This document shows, piece by piece, positions 14,965-23,773 of a stretch of 28,582 nt of DNA. The notes below the pieces were generated by a model, which had not been told where the DNA came from, did not search any database, and worked only from the letters and a program-made list of their open reading frames with translations. Positions within the stretch are counted from its first letter, which is position 1, and each line of letters begins with the position of its first letter. A program made the translations under genes and the position numbers. The DNA comes from Clostridiaceae bacterium (lineage in GTDB: Bacteria > Bacillota > Clostridia > Lachnospirales > Lachnospiraceae): contig JAGZXV010000050.1 of NCBI GenBank assembly GCA_018378255.1, positions 1-28,582 of the forward strand, in the 5' to 3' direction.

Positions 14965-16000
14965 TAAATTAAAAAAGGCGGCGGTTTCTTTCGGGCTTCC
15001 CAGAATCATCATATTATCTTTTTTGCTGGTCCTCGTCATCCTTCTTCCTGTTTTGGGACTACAGATCGACATGCTGGCGGATCAGGCGCTCACTAGGATC
15101 GGTATGAACGGTATTCTTGTTTTAGCCATGGTTCCGGCTATAGAATCAGGAGTTAAGATGAATTTTGCCCTGCCCCTTGGAATTGTCTGCGGCCTTTTAG
15201 GCGGGGCGCTGAGCCTGGAATTTGGAATTAATGGCGCCGGTGGCTTCATCACGGCTATTGTGATTGCGGTTCCTCTGGCAGTTTTTGTCGGATACCTGTA
15301 CGGGAAAGTGCTCAACCGGATCAAAGGGTCGGAAATGATGATCGCAACTTATGTAGGCTTCTCTGCTGTTTCTCTGATGTGCATTGGATGGCTGGTGCTT
15401 CCGGTTAAGAATCCTGAAATCCGCTGGCCCCAAGGTCACGGCCTGAGAACTATGACTGTTTTATCAGGAAAATATGAAAAGATTCTGGACAATTTTTTAG
15501 CCATCAGGATTACGGAAGAATTGTCTATACCAACCGGCCTTTTCCTGTTCTTCTTTCTGGCCTGCCTGCTGGTATGGCTGTTTTGCAGAAGCCATCTGGG
15601 GATCATGATGAAGGCAGGAGGCGCTAACCCTTCTTTTGCGAGAGCAACGGGGATTGATGTGGACCGCACCAGGATTTTGGGCATGATTCTGTCCACTGTT
15701 CTGGGGGCCGTGGGGATTATTGTATATGCTCAGAGTTATGGGTTTTACCAATATTACAATGCGCCTCTTATGATGGCGTTTTCGGCAGTGGCATCCGTTT
15801 TAATCGGCGGTGCCAGCGGTTCTCATGCCACAATTTTCCACGCGGTATTAGGCGTAGTGATGTTCCAGGCGATTTTGACTTTTACGCTGCCGATTGCCAA
15901 TGTGATCGTGCCGGATGGTAACTTGTCTGAAATCGTGAGAATTATCGTGAGCAATGGAATTATTCTCTACGCATTGACAAAGGCAGGTGGTAATCGATGA
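14957..16000 (+). CDS. ABC transporter permease 1 (BPD_transp_2 family)
   Basis: A 347-aa membrane protein with about 8-10 predicted segments, of the branched-chain/ribose/nucleoside permease family. The family-typical motif is seen as GGANPSFARATGIDVDRTR (about 219-237), the cytoplasmic loop contacting the ATPase; ASVLIGGASGSHATIFHAVLG follows near the C-terminus. The ATG at 14957 is preferred to an upstream GTG because a GGGGG run lies 6-10 nt before it, and the start overlaps the ATPase stop. It ends in an ATGA overlap with the second permease. Two different permeases plus a fused ATPase match the YufOPQ-like nucleoside importer layout. Confidence 0.9.
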   Translation: MSDKLKKAAVSFGLPRIIILSFLLVLVILLPVLGLQIDMLADQALTRIGMNGILVLAMVPAIESGVKMNFALPLGIVCGLLGGALSLEFGINGAGGFITAIVIAVPLAVFVGYLYGKVLNRIKGSEMMIATYVGFSAVSLMCIGWLVLPVKNPEIRWPQGHGLRTMTVLSGKYEKILDNFLAIRITEELSIPTGLFLFFFLACLLVWLFCRSHLGIMMKAGGANPSFARATGIDVDRTRILGMILSTVLGAVGIIVYAQSYGFYQYYNAPLMMAFSAVASVLIGGASGSHATIFHAVLGVVMFQAILTFTLPIANVIVPDGNLSEIVRIIVSNGIILYALTKAGGNR

Positions 16001-17283
16001 ATAAGAATAAAATAAAAGAGTGGACTGCCAATAACGTGGTCACCATATTTTTCCTGATCATGTGTGTGATTGCATTTGCAGCATCGAAACAGCCGCTCAG
16101 TTTTCTGGTTTCCGAGCTGTTTGCAAGGCTGCTGCGCAACTCCTTAATGGTATTGTCGTTGATCATTCCGGTTCTGGCCGGAGTTGGATTGAATTTTGGT
16201 ATCGTATTGGGGGCAATGGCCGCACAGGCGGGATTGGTATTTGTAACCTACTGGAAGATTCAGGGCCTGGCAGCTCTCGGAGCGGCTGCGCTGATCAGCA
16301 CCCCGCTGGCGATTGTGTTCGGATTTTTGTTAGGAAAGCTTTTTAATAAAACAAAAGGCCAGGAAATGATCACCGGTATGATTGCGGGATATTTTGCCAA
16401 CGGAATCTATCAGTTTTTCTTTCTGGTCCTGGTGGGTACACTGATCCCCGTCAATAATCCGGATCTTATTCTGGTAACTGGCATCGGGGTGAAGGATACA
16501 ATCGCACTGGAAGAATCGGTGCGGGGTTCCCTTGATAATGTATGGAAGGTGTCTTTGGATAAGGCAATCATATTCTTTTATGGGGCATCGGTGCTGTATG
16601 TGCTGTATGGCATTTGGAAGGCCCGCCGGTTGAAAGCTGAGGGTAAGGAGAAGCAGGCGCGGCAGCTTTTTCTGGTTAAAATGTTTTGTTTTCTAATAGC
16701 TACAGCATTATTTGTGCTGTGTAACGTCAATGAGACATTGAGATTCGCAGCGGCTTTCTGCGATATTCCTATGATACCGTTTTTTATCATGATAATCATC
16801 TGCATTTTTATGCAGTTTATCATTAAAACAAAGCTGGGGCAGGATTTCCGGGCCATTGGAAACAACATGAGGGTGGCGGATTCTGCGGGAATTAATGTGA
16901 ACAGGACTAGGATTATCGCGATTATGATCTCTACGGTACTGGCCGCATGGGGGCAGTTGATTTTCCTTCAGAATATGGGGAATTTCACCACATATTCCAG
17001 TCATGAACAGGTGGGTACATTTTCTGTTGCCGCAATTTTAGTCGGCGGGGCATCTGTTAAGAAAGCAACCATTAAACAGGCAATTATCGGTATCCTTCTG
17101 TTCCATACACTGTTTATTGTTTCACCTATGGCAGGCAAGAATCTTTTTAATGATGCGGTATACGGCGAATATTTCCGTACATTTATTTCTTACGGCGTCA
17201 TTGCGGCGGCGTTAGTGCTCCATGTATCCAGCCGGTCAAAACAAAAGAAAAAGCTGGAAGAAGAGAATATTTTAATGGAATAG
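15997..17283 (+). CDS. ABC transporter permease 2 (BPD_transp_2 family)
   Basis: A 428-aa permease, longer than its partner. It has a similar late motif, GNNMRVADSAGINVNRTRII (about 288-307), and AAILVGGASVKKATIKQ. An extra charged cytoplasmic insert of about 20 residues (KARRLKAEGKEKQ) lies near residue 208. Its ATG overlaps the stop of the first permease by 4 nt (ATGA), with AGGTGG upstream. The M20D gene begins 13 nt after its stop. It probably forms a heterodimeric channel with permease 1. Confidence 0.9.
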   Translation: MNKNKIKEWTANNVVTIFFLIMCVIAFAASKQPLSFLVSELFARLLRNSLMVLSLIIPVLAGVGLNFGIVLGAMAAQAGLVFVTYWKIQGLAALGAAALISTPLAIVFGFLLGKLFNKTKGQEMITGMIAGYFANGIYQFFFLVLVGTLIPVNNPDLILVTGIGVKDTIALEESVRGSLDNVWKVSLDKAIIFFYGASVLYVLYGIWKARRLKAEGKEKQARQLFLVKMFCFLIATALFVLCNVNETLRFAAAFCDIPMIPFFIMIIICIFMQFIIKTKLGQDFRAIGNNMRVADSAGINVNRTRIIAIMISTVLAAWGQLIFLQNMGNFTTYSSHEQVGTFSVAAILVGGASVKKATIKQAIIGILLFHTLFIVSPMAGKNLFNDAVYGEYFRTFISYGVIAAALVLHVSSRSKQKKKLEEENILME

Positions 17284-17296
17284 CAGGAGGAAGAAC

Positions 17297-18478
17297 ATGA
17301 TAGACGTAAAAAAAGAAGCTGAGGAAATATACGGGCAGGTTGTGGCCTGGCGGCGTGATTTCCATCAATATCCGGAACTGGGAAATCAGGAGCAGCGGAC
17401 ATCTAAAATTGTAGCGGATCACTTGCGGGAACTGGGGCTTAAAGTGCGTGACCATGTGGGAAGTTATGGAGTGGTTGGGGTATTAAAAGGTAAAAAACCA
17501 GGAAAAGTAATCGCGGTCAGGGCGGATATGGACGCTCTTCCCATAACGGAAGCCACAGGCTTTTCTTTTTCCTCTCAAAATGAAGGGGTGATGCATGCCT
17601 GCGGCCATGATGGAAATACAGCAATGCTGATGGGCACTGCTTCTATCCTGGCAAAACATAGGGACAAACTGAAAGGGACAGTTAAATTCATCTTTCAGCC
17701 TGCCGAAGAAGGCGGACACGGGGCAGCAAAAATGGTGGCGGATGGAGCGCTTTTAAATCCACGCCCAGATGCGGTGATAGCAACCCATCTATTCTTCTGG
17801 GATGCCGGAACGATTAAGATACGGAAAGGGGCCGCTTTTTTGGCATCGGATTCATTTACCATTGAAGTACATGGGAGCGGGGGACATGGGTGTAAGCCCA
17901 ACGAAAGTACGGATACGCTTTTAGCGGCCTGCCAGATTGTAAATGCGCTCCAGATGATTGTATCGCGAAGAGTCAGTCCTCAGGATGTGGCTACGGTTTC
18001 CATAGGTGTCATAAACAGCGGCACTAAGGAGAATATAATACCAGGCTATGCGGAAATAAGGGGGACAGTCAGAACCTTGAAACCGGTTGTCCAGGATTTG
18101 GTGATAAAAAGCATGAAAGAGATCTGTGACGGGATCTGTACGGCCATGGGGACTACTTATCATCTTGATTATATTAAAGAATGCAAGCCGGTCTACAATG
18201 ATCCGGAGCTTATGGACGTGATCCAAAGAGGGTGTGCAAAAGTACTGGATGAAACAAAACTCAGCGAGGCAGAGCTTTCAAGGCCTGGATCTGAGGATTT
18301 TGGCGAGTTTCTGGAAGATGGCATTCCGGGCGGGTATTTCTGGCTGGGCGGCGCTTATCCGGGAAGGGAACCGTCAAAGAACCATCAGCCTACCTATGAC
18401 TGGGATGAGACTACGATGAAAACAGGAGTGATGGGAGAGGTGGCTGCGGTGTTGGAATTTTTGGATTGTTGGGAATAG
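17297..18478 (+). CDS. M20D-family amidohydrolase (N-acyl amino acid hydrolase-like)
   Basis: A 393-aa cytoplasmic metallo-hydrolase of the M20D family (hippurate or IAA-amino-acid hydrolase, N-acetyl-diaminopimelate deacetylase group). Metal-binding residues match: Cys102 and His104 in MHACGHDGNTAM, Glu137/Glu138 in QPAEEGG, His164, and His363 in KNHQPTYDWDE. The dimerisation or lid domain starts near residue 180 (GGHGCKPNESTDT). It has GGAGGAAGAAC before the ATG and is the last gene of the ABC operon, 13 nt after permease 2. This suggests that the imported solute is an N-acyl amino acid or amide cleaved here; the link is inferred from operon position. A terminator hairpin follows. Confidence 0.92.
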   Translation: MIDVKKEAEEIYGQVVAWRRDFHQYPELGNQEQRTSKIVADHLRELGLKVRDHVGSYGVVGVLKGKKPGKVIAVRADMDALPITEATGFSFSSQNEGVMHACGHDGNTAMLMGTASILAKHRDKLKGTVKFIFQPAEEGGHGAAKMVADGALLNPRPDAVIATHLFFWDAGTIKIRKGAAFLASDSFTIEVHGSGGHGCKPNESTDTLLAACQIVNALQMIVSRRVSPQDVATVSIGVINSGTKENIIPGYAEIRGTVRTLKPVVQDLVIKSMKEICDGICTAMGTTYHLDYIKECKPVYNDPELMDVIQRGCAKVLDETKLSEAELSRPGSEDFGEFLEDGIPGGYFWLGGAYPGREPSKNHQPTYDWDETTMKTGVMGEVAAVLEFLDCWE

Positions 18479-18499
18479 AGGAAAGAAACGGATAGATAG

Positions 18500-18562
18500 A
18501 GGCATAAACCATGCATGATTCGGCAGATGCTGCTGGAACATACATCGTTTATGCCTTTTTAA
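18500..18562 (+). terminator. Terminator of the DUF3798-ABC-M20 operon
   Basis: AGGCATAAAC (18500-18509) pairs with GTTTATGCCT (18547-18556) and is followed by TTTT. The 37-nt loop contains smaller pairings such as CATGCATG. Being nearly symmetric, it may also end transcripts of the convergent LysR gene. Confidence 0.65.
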
Positions 18563-18572
18563 GTCTTCTATA

Positions 18573-19448
18573 TCAGGCAAAAAACTTTTTGAAGATCGTT
18601 AAGGTTTTCTTTGATATTCCATACGGTACATTTGATTTGGGCCATATTAAATATAATATATGTCTTTTATCATCTTTAACCGGAATACTTATCAAATCAG
18701 GATAATCTTTTGTGATGGATTCACCTAAGTAAGCCACACCATAATTGCGGCGCAGGAGGTGAAGCAGTGTAGCCATCTGGTCACATCTCTGTTTATAGTG
18801 CAATTCTGTGCCCAAAGCTTTATATTCCTTTTTTAAAGCTTCTGTTTTCCCGTCATCTCCTTTATATCCCAGCAAAGGCAGATGGATAACCTGCTCATAA
18901 GTAAGAAAAGGTTCTTTGGCTAATGGATGGCTGGTTGACATAGATATCATCTTTTGGGGAGAAACGGTGAGTTCTAAATAATAAAACCTGTCATCCGGTA
19001 CATTATCAAGCGGAATGATAATAGCATCCAGCTCTTTTTTTAACAGCATGTCTATCAGAACTGTGCGTGTATTATTTGTCACCTCAAACTCCAGGTCAGG
19101 GGCCTCTTTTTTTAATGCAATGCTTAAATCGGGCCAGTGGCTGATACAGACATAAACCGTCATTCCAAGTTGAATTGGGCGGTAAGGTTTTGAATATCTA
19201 TTCATGTCGGAAATTGTATGATCAACTTCCTTCAGAATTTTGTCGGCATGGTTTAAAAGGCAATGCCCGGCTTCGTTAAGAGTTAGACCTTTTGGGGTTC
19301 TGGTAAAAAGCGATACATTTAATTCGCTCTCCAATGCTTTTATCGAAGCGGAAACTGTAGATTGCGAAACATTAAGCTGCTGTGACGCTTTCAAAGTACT
19401 GCCTGAGTTATGAACTTCTTTAAAATACTGAAGCTGCAGCAATGTCAT
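18573..19448 (-). CDS. LysR-family regulator of the MBL/SLC13/RraA operon
   Basis: A 291-aa LysR-type regulator. The HTH is at about residues 1-60 (QLQYFKEVHNSGSTLKASQQ then LNVSQSTVSASIKALESE), and the effector domain starts near 90 with IQLGMTVYVCISHW. The ATG at 19448 is chosen because AGGGGG is 7 nt upstream; an in-frame ATG at 19499 lacks such a site. It is divergent from the MBL-fold hydrolase gene, and the 281 bp between hold three short dyads, one over its own -35. It probably autoregulates and activates the operon at 19730-23630. Confidence 0.92.
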   Translation of the reverse strand: MTLLQLQYFKEVHNSGSTLKASQQLNVSQSTVSASIKALESELNVSLFTRTPKGLTLNEAGHCLLNHADKILKEVDHTISDMNRYSKPYRPIQLGMTVYVCISHWPDLSIALKKEAPDLEFEVTNNTRTVLIDMLLKKELDAIIIPLDNVPDDRFYYLELTVSPQKMISMSTSHPLAKEPFLTYEQVIHLPLLGYKGDDGKTEALKKEYKALGTELHYKQRCDQMATLLHLLRRNYGVAYLGESITKDYPDLISIPVKDDKRHILYLIWPKSNVPYGISKKTLTIFKKFFA

Positions 19449-19516
19449 GATAAGCCCCCTGATATATAATAAGTTGTTAACAAAAAATAGAAATGGCAAC
19501 GGAAATATTGATTAAT

Positions 19517-19545
19517 ATTATAGCATGGCTTAAAACGATTATCAA
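19517..19545 (-). promoter_or_regulatory. Promoter of the LysR gene at 18573-19448
   Basis: On the minus strand TTGATA (19540-19545), 17 nt, TATAAT (19517-19522), a strong match. The dyad TTATC-N9-GATAA (19539-19557) overlaps the -35, consistent with autorepression. Confidence 0.75.
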
Positions 19546-19645
19546 TAATACCGATAACCATATGAAAATTATATGTTTTACGCCTGTAAGTTAATGTGCG
19601 AAAATATAAATACAAAACAACAGTATTTGACAGAAGATAGTCAAA
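19539..19645. promoter_or_regulatory. Three dyads in the divergent region before the MBL gene
   Basis: TTATC-N9-GATAA at 19539-19557, CATAT-N7-ATATG at 19559-19575 and TTTGAC-N8-GTCAAA at 19626-19645. The first two are adjacent and of LysR-site size. The last contains TTGACA, but no good -10 lies 17 nt further on, as is common at activator-dependent promoters. Confidence 0.5.
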
Positions 19646-19729
19646 ATAGTGCGCACATTTGATTGATCGGAAAGAAGAGAAATGGTGTTGTTCTTGCAAT
19701 CAAAATTTGATTTAAGAGAGGAATATACA

Positions 19730-20578
19730 ATGTTCTATAAAAGTTTATCTTTTAGACCCTATAACGTGGGTGGATGCTTTGAATTTAAACTTCCAAATGA
19801 TAAAACCGTATTAATAGATCCTTACTTTCCGGAAGATGGAAAAGGCATTGGAAAGGATAAGGAAGTGGTAAAAGCATGTGATTATATCTTGCTCAGCCAT
19901 ACCCATTTTGACCATGATATGCATGTGGGTTATTTTGTAGAGAAATTCAATCCGAAGGTATTCACACAAGCGTCTGCAGCAGAGGCTGTTATGATATTCC
20001 ACGATATACCAATAGACAATATTATTCCGGTCCATCATGGACAGACATTTGAATTGGACGGGTTTACGGTACAGGCATTTATGACAAAGCATGCGACTTT
20101 TGGACCGAGAAAGTACGACCCGGATCACGATCCCACTTTTAAACGTACCGGAATAAAAGGCCATAAACGAGTTGATATGTACGGAGATATTGAGTGCGTA
20201 AATTATCTGATTACATTAGAAAATGGATTTACCACAGCAATTGTCAGCGGAACGGATTTCTCAAAAGAGATTCAAAAACTTTGTACACAGCACCATATTG
20301 ATCTTTTATTCAGGCAGTTTGGCATACGAACGGAAAAAGGGATAGTAGGGGACAGCCAGATTCCACCGGAAGAGTTTGCAGATGTAATCGCCAGGTATCA
20401 TGCACAGGTAAGCGTACCGTTTCATTTTGAAAATGCACTGAAAAAATGGGGAGAAGAAAAAATGGCGGATTATCTCAATTCAGTCAATGCGGCCCTCAGA
20501 AAAAAGAAACAGTGCAGTGTGATTATAATGCCGGAGGCGTATGCCTGGTATCATGCAGGAATAGATATTTCAATGTAA
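19730..20578 (+). CDS. Metallo-beta-lactamase-fold hydrolase
   Basis: A 282-aa MBL-fold protein with the metal motif HTHFDH (57-62), an upstream VLIDPYFPEDG strand (about 27-37), a later HATFGPR with a histidine, SGTDFS (about 186-191) and PFHFEN near the C-terminus. The arrangement recalls UlaG/lactonase-like and other small MBL hydrolases; the reaction cannot be fixed from the sequence. There is no signal peptide. The ATG at 19730 has GAGAGGAATATACA before it; the upstream ATG at 19682 in the same frame lacks a good site. It is the first gene of an operon with a broken SLC13-like carrier, a D-2-hydroxyacid dehydrogenase and an RraA-like protein, so lactone or ester opening before hydroxyacid catabolism is a reasonable inference. 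Confidence 0.85.
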   Translation: MFYKSLSFRPYNVGGCFEFKLPNDKTVLIDPYFPEDGKGIGKDKEVVKACDYILLSHTHFDHDMHVGYFVEKFNPKVFTQASAAEAVMIFHDIPIDNIIPVHHGQTFELDGFTVQAFMTKHATFGPRKYDPDHDPTFKRTGIKGHKRVDMYGDIECVNYLITLENGFTTAIVSGTDFSKEIQKLCTQHHIDLLFRQFGIRTEKGIVGDSQIPPEEFADVIARYHAQVSVPFHFENALKKWGEEKMADYLNSVNAALRKKKQCSVIIMPEAYAWYHAGIDISM

Positions 20579-20606
20579 TTCTGGGGAAAATACGGGGGAA
20601 TACAAT

Positions 20607-21896
20607 ATGAATCAAATGATAATCGTGTTTATAATATTCATTATTTTTATGATACTCTGCATGAGCGGAAAGGTGACGATTGCTACTGCTGCAATGTTCT
20701 GCGCGGTTGGTTTATTTGTAACAGGTATCCTGGATTTTAAAGAAGCCTTTGCCGGCCTGACCAATAGCTCTGTCGTCATGATGGCGTCCATGTTCATTGT
20801 AGCTGCCGGATTAAGCAAAACCAGCTTTCTGGATAAAATTAGTTTAAATATTATAAAACCGGGTGCTAGTGATACAAAAATTATGGCTGGCTTGTCAATT
20901 ATGGTCATAATTTTAGGGTCTTTTGTTAACGGAGTCGCCACCTGTACTATAATGGTTCCTCTGGTGTAGTCCATATGCAGAGAACATAAAAGACCGGTCA
21001 GTAAATTCATCCAGCCTGTGTGCGCTCTGAGCATTGTGTGGGCCGGGCTGCTTCCGCTGGGGGGAAATGCAGGCGCGTATTTAGGTACAAATGCCATTAT
21101 CGAGAATCTGGGCGGTATCGGTACGATGACTTATTTCTCCACAATGATTGCGAAATTGCCTATTGCGCTGGTTTTGACATTGTTTGCGATTTTCTGGGGA
21201 CATAAAATTACGCCGGATAACGGGCTGGTTAAAGAGGTTGATGCATCGGCTGTGGAAAAAGCTAAAAAATTCCAGAAGGGTTCCGAGCTGCCGCCGGAAA
21301 AGGAAAAACTGGCCATACTGCTTTTCGCTGCAACAATTATAGGAATTGTATGCTGTGCGCTGACAAAAAACGATGTGACAAAACCGGCCTGTTTAGGGGC
21401 GCTGATTACTGTAATGCTTGGCATTGTAAAACCAAAAGAAGTTCCCGGAAAGATACAGCTCCCCATTCTGCTGATATTTGTCGGATCACTGCCGTTATCT
21501 ACGGCTCTGGCGAAGACGGGAGGCGATGTGGTTATCGCTGACTTATTGAAAAATTTATTAGGCGGAACAACAAATCCATATGTGATATTAGGTGTTATCT
21601 ATCTGTTCTGTGGAATTCTGACCCAGTTTATGTCCAATTCTGCGGTAGGAAGTTCGTTTAAGACATTGGCTATTTTATTGGCAGTTCAATGTGGTTACGA
21701 TGCGCGTGCCTGTTTTTTAGCAAATCAACTGGGATCCAACTGTGCGTTTGTTACCCCGATGGCTTCTCCCACCCAGACGATTTCTTTTGGAGAAGGTAAT
21801 TATACGATGAAACAATTTGTGAAGGCAGGGCTGCCTTACTGGATCATTTATTTTGTAGGATTTATCATTTGGGTCCCTCTTGTATTTCCATGTTAA
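20607..21896 (+). pseudogene. SLC13-like carrier interrupted by an in-frame TAG
   Basis: One continuous frame of 429 codons encodes an SLC13/DASS-like carrier, except for TAG at codon 121 (20967-20969). Both sides are in the same frame with no frameshift: CTIMVPLV, stop, SICREHKRPVSKF. Homology features continue to the end: GNAGAYLGTN in the first half, QFMSNSAVGSSF and TPMASPTQTISF in the second. In the related carrier at 7200 the aligned position is Tyr (VPVIYGIAKK), so one base change of TAC or TAT to TAG explains the break. Translation from the GTG at 21018 would lack the first four or so segments, so the product is probably inactive. The ribosome binding site (GGGGGAA) and the remainder look intact, so the loss is recent or a sequencing error. 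Several genes in this window end in TAG, so it is an ordinary stop here. Confidence 0.88.
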
Positions 21897-21923
21897 GAGG
21901 ACGAAAAGGAGAGTGTAGCTATT

Positions 21924-22940
21924 ATGGAAAAAGCGGTTGTAGTGGATAAAGATTACGGAAGTGTGTCGGAAGAGGAGCTGCAGACAATCGGATCAGCTTA
22001 CGCGAAGGCCGGTATAGAATTAGTCAGCCTGCAATTATCCACAGAGGAAGAGATCGTTGAGTGCTGTTGGGACGCAACTGCAATATTAGGAACAGGAAAT
22101 CCGCCAATAACTAGGGCTGTAATGGAGGCGCTTCCAAAACTGAAGTTCATACAGAGGTTTGGAATTGGCGTTAATTCAATTGACCTGAAGGCGGCCGCGG
22201 ATTTAAATAAAATAGTCCTGAATCTGCCTGGCTTCTGTATAAAAGAGCTGGCGGATATGGCGGCTGCTATGATTTTGTCCCTTTTGCGTAATACCGTGTA
22301 TTATGACAGGGAGATCCGTAAAGGAAACTGGCCAAAATGCCAGTATTTCCTGCCGGGAGATGTTCGGGAAATGGTATTGGGATTATATGGATTTGGAGGT
22401 GCGGCTAAATGCCTGTATGAGATACTCCATAAAGGATTTGGTACTAAAATTATAGCATATGATCCATATATAACGCAGGAGGCAGCAGCTTCTTTTAACG
22501 TTCAGTTCGTTTCTTTTGAACAGCTACTGGAACAAAGCGATATCATTTCACTTCATGCGCCTCTGACACCGGAGACGAAACATTGCTTCAATAAAGAAGC
22601 GTTCCGTAAAATGAAGAATACGTCAATGATTATTAACACTGCCCGCGGAGGGCTGATCAATCAGGAAGATTTGATTTGGGCATTAAATACAGGTGAAATC
22701 AGATATGCAGGTTTAGATACTTTTGAACAGGAACCTTTAGAAGAGGACAGCATGCTGAGGAAGATGGATTCTGTGATATTGAGCCCTCACAGCGGCTCAT
22801 ATGGGATCAGTGCCAAACGGACGCAGATTGAAATGGTTAGCCGACTGCTGCCCGACGCGGTAATAAAACATGAAATTCCGGCAGCATATGTGGCAAACCG
22901 TCGATTTATGGAGAATGATGGTTTATACAAATTTATTTAG
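21924..22940 (+). CDS. D-isomer-specific 2-hydroxyacid dehydrogenase
   Basis: A 338-aa NAD-dependent dehydrogenase of the phosphoglycerate/D-lactate dehydrogenase family, interconverting a 2-hydroxyacid and a 2-oxoacid. The Rossmann loop reads GLYGFGGAA (153-161), slightly unusual in having Ala at the last GxGxxG position. Asp180 ends the next strand (NAD preference), and the catalytic triad appears as Arg241 (NTARGG), Glu270 (DTFEQEP) and His289 (SPHSG). It starts 27 nt after the carrier stop, with GGAGAG about 10 nt before the ATG, and lies 12 nt before the RraA-like gene. It probably acts with that aldolase-like enzyme on a branched or sugar-derived acid; the substrate is unknown. Confidence 0.9.
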   Translation: MEKAVVVDKDYGSVSEEELQTIGSAYAKAGIELVSLQLSTEEEIVECCWDATAILGTGNPPITRAVMEALPKLKFIQRFGIGVNSIDLKAAADLNKIVLNLPGFCIKELADMAAAMILSLLRNTVYYDREIRKGNWPKCQYFLPGDVREMVLGLYGFGGAAKCLYEILHKGFGTKIIAYDPYITQEAAASFNVQFVSFEQLLEQSDIISLHAPLTPETKHCFNKEAFRKMKNTSMIINTARGGLINQEDLIWALNTGEIRYAGLDTFEQEPLEEDSMLRKMDSVILSPHSGSYGISAKRTQIEMVSRLLPDAVIKHEIPAAYVANRRFMENDGLYKFI

Positions 22941-22952
22941 GGAGGTATTTTT

Positions 22953-23630
22953 ATGTCAACAGGATGTAAAATAATAACAGATTATAAAAGGCCGAATCCG
23001 GAACTGATTTCTAGATTTAAGGGAATGCCTGTAGCGAATATTGATGACAATATGGGGCGTATAGCGGCAGTGGAAAACTCGATTGTTCCTATTGGGAAGG
23101 GACAGCTTTTAGGATCCGCTTTTACGGTACGAGTGCCTCAGGGAGATAATTTGATGTTTCATGCGGCAATGGATCTGGCGAAACCGGGAGATGTGATTGT
23201 AATTGATGCAGGAGGTTTTACTGACAGGGCTATTTTTGGAGAACTGATGGCAGCCTACTGCAAAAAGCGGGGGATAAAAGGGATTGTCTGCGATGGTGCG
23301 ATAAGGGATAAGGATTCATTATCCCAAATGGAAGATTTTCCTGTTTATGCCCGTTCTGTGACGCCGAATGGTCCTTATAAAAATGGTCCGGGAGAAATTA
23401 ATGTGCCAGTTGTGATCGGTGGAAAAGCGGTGAATCCTGGGGATATTGTTGTCGGGGATGAAGACGGAGTTATTATAATTTCTCCTGAAGAAGCGGCAAT
23501 GCTTGCGGACAGGACTTTGGAAGTGCAGAATAAAGAGGCTGAGATTATGAGATTGATTGAAGAGGAAGGAACCTATATTCGTCCTTGGGTTCAGGAAAAA
23601 TTAGATGAAATAGGGTGTGAAGTTTTATAG
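22953..23630 (+). CDS. RraA-like protein, probable 4-hydroxy-4-methyl-2-oxoglutarate aldolase family
   Basis: A 225-aa protein of the RraA/dimethylmenaquinone-methyltransferase-like fold. Many members are divalent-metal class II aldolases that make pyruvate from 4-hydroxy-4-methyl-2-oxoglutarate or act as oxaloacetate decarboxylases. The active-site loops are visible: DAGGFTDRAIFGELMA (85-100) and GIVCDGAIRDKD (110-121, with Arg118 and Asp119 in the G-x-x-R-D pattern). It has AGGGAGG about 8 nt before the ATG. It is the last gene of the operon and is followed by a strong terminator hairpin. With the preceding dehydrogenase it suggests catabolism of a hydroxylated dicarboxylate to pyruvate. 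RNase E inhibition, the role of E. coli RraA, is not expected here. Confidence 0.88.
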   Translation: MSTGCKIITDYKRPNPELISRFKGMPVANIDDNMGRIAAVENSIVPIGKGQLLGSAFTVRVPQGDNLMFHAAMDLAKPGDVIVIDAGGFTDRAIFGELMAAYCKKRGIKGIVCDGAIRDKDSLSQMEDFPVYARSVTPNGPYKNGPGEINVPVVIGGKAVNPGDIVVGDEDGVIIISPEEAAMLADRTLEVQNKEAEIMRLIEEEGTYIRPWVQEKLDEIGCEVL

Positions 23631-23688
23631 CTTTTAAGAAGTGTGTATTATAGCTTGTCTCAGATATATGATGGGTATTAGCGGGAAT

Positions 23689-23740
23689 GTCCGTGCTGAT
23701 AAGAAAAAATCCCACTGGTGGGATTTTTTCTTATGCGGAC
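23689..23740. terminator. Strong bidirectional terminator
   Basis: ATAAGAAAAAATCCCA (23699-23714) and its exact complement (23719-23734) enclose a 4-nt loop CTGG. Outer GTCCG/CGGAC bases pair as well. T-runs lie on both strands. It separates the RraA gene from the convergent small gene at 23774. Confidence 0.92.
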
Positions 23741-23773
23741 ACAACCACCCGCCAGTTATGATATTTCATGCTG

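Noticed and set aside
20967..20969. TAG read as a coded amino acid (suppression or pyrrolysine)
   Set aside because: Other genes here end in TAG, no suppressor system is visible, and the aligned paralogue has an ordinary Tyr codon.
21018..21896. A separate 292-aa transporter gene starting at GTG 21018
   Set aside because: It is the in-frame continuation of the carrier begun at 20607, with no ribosome binding site, and would start inside a conserved membrane domain.
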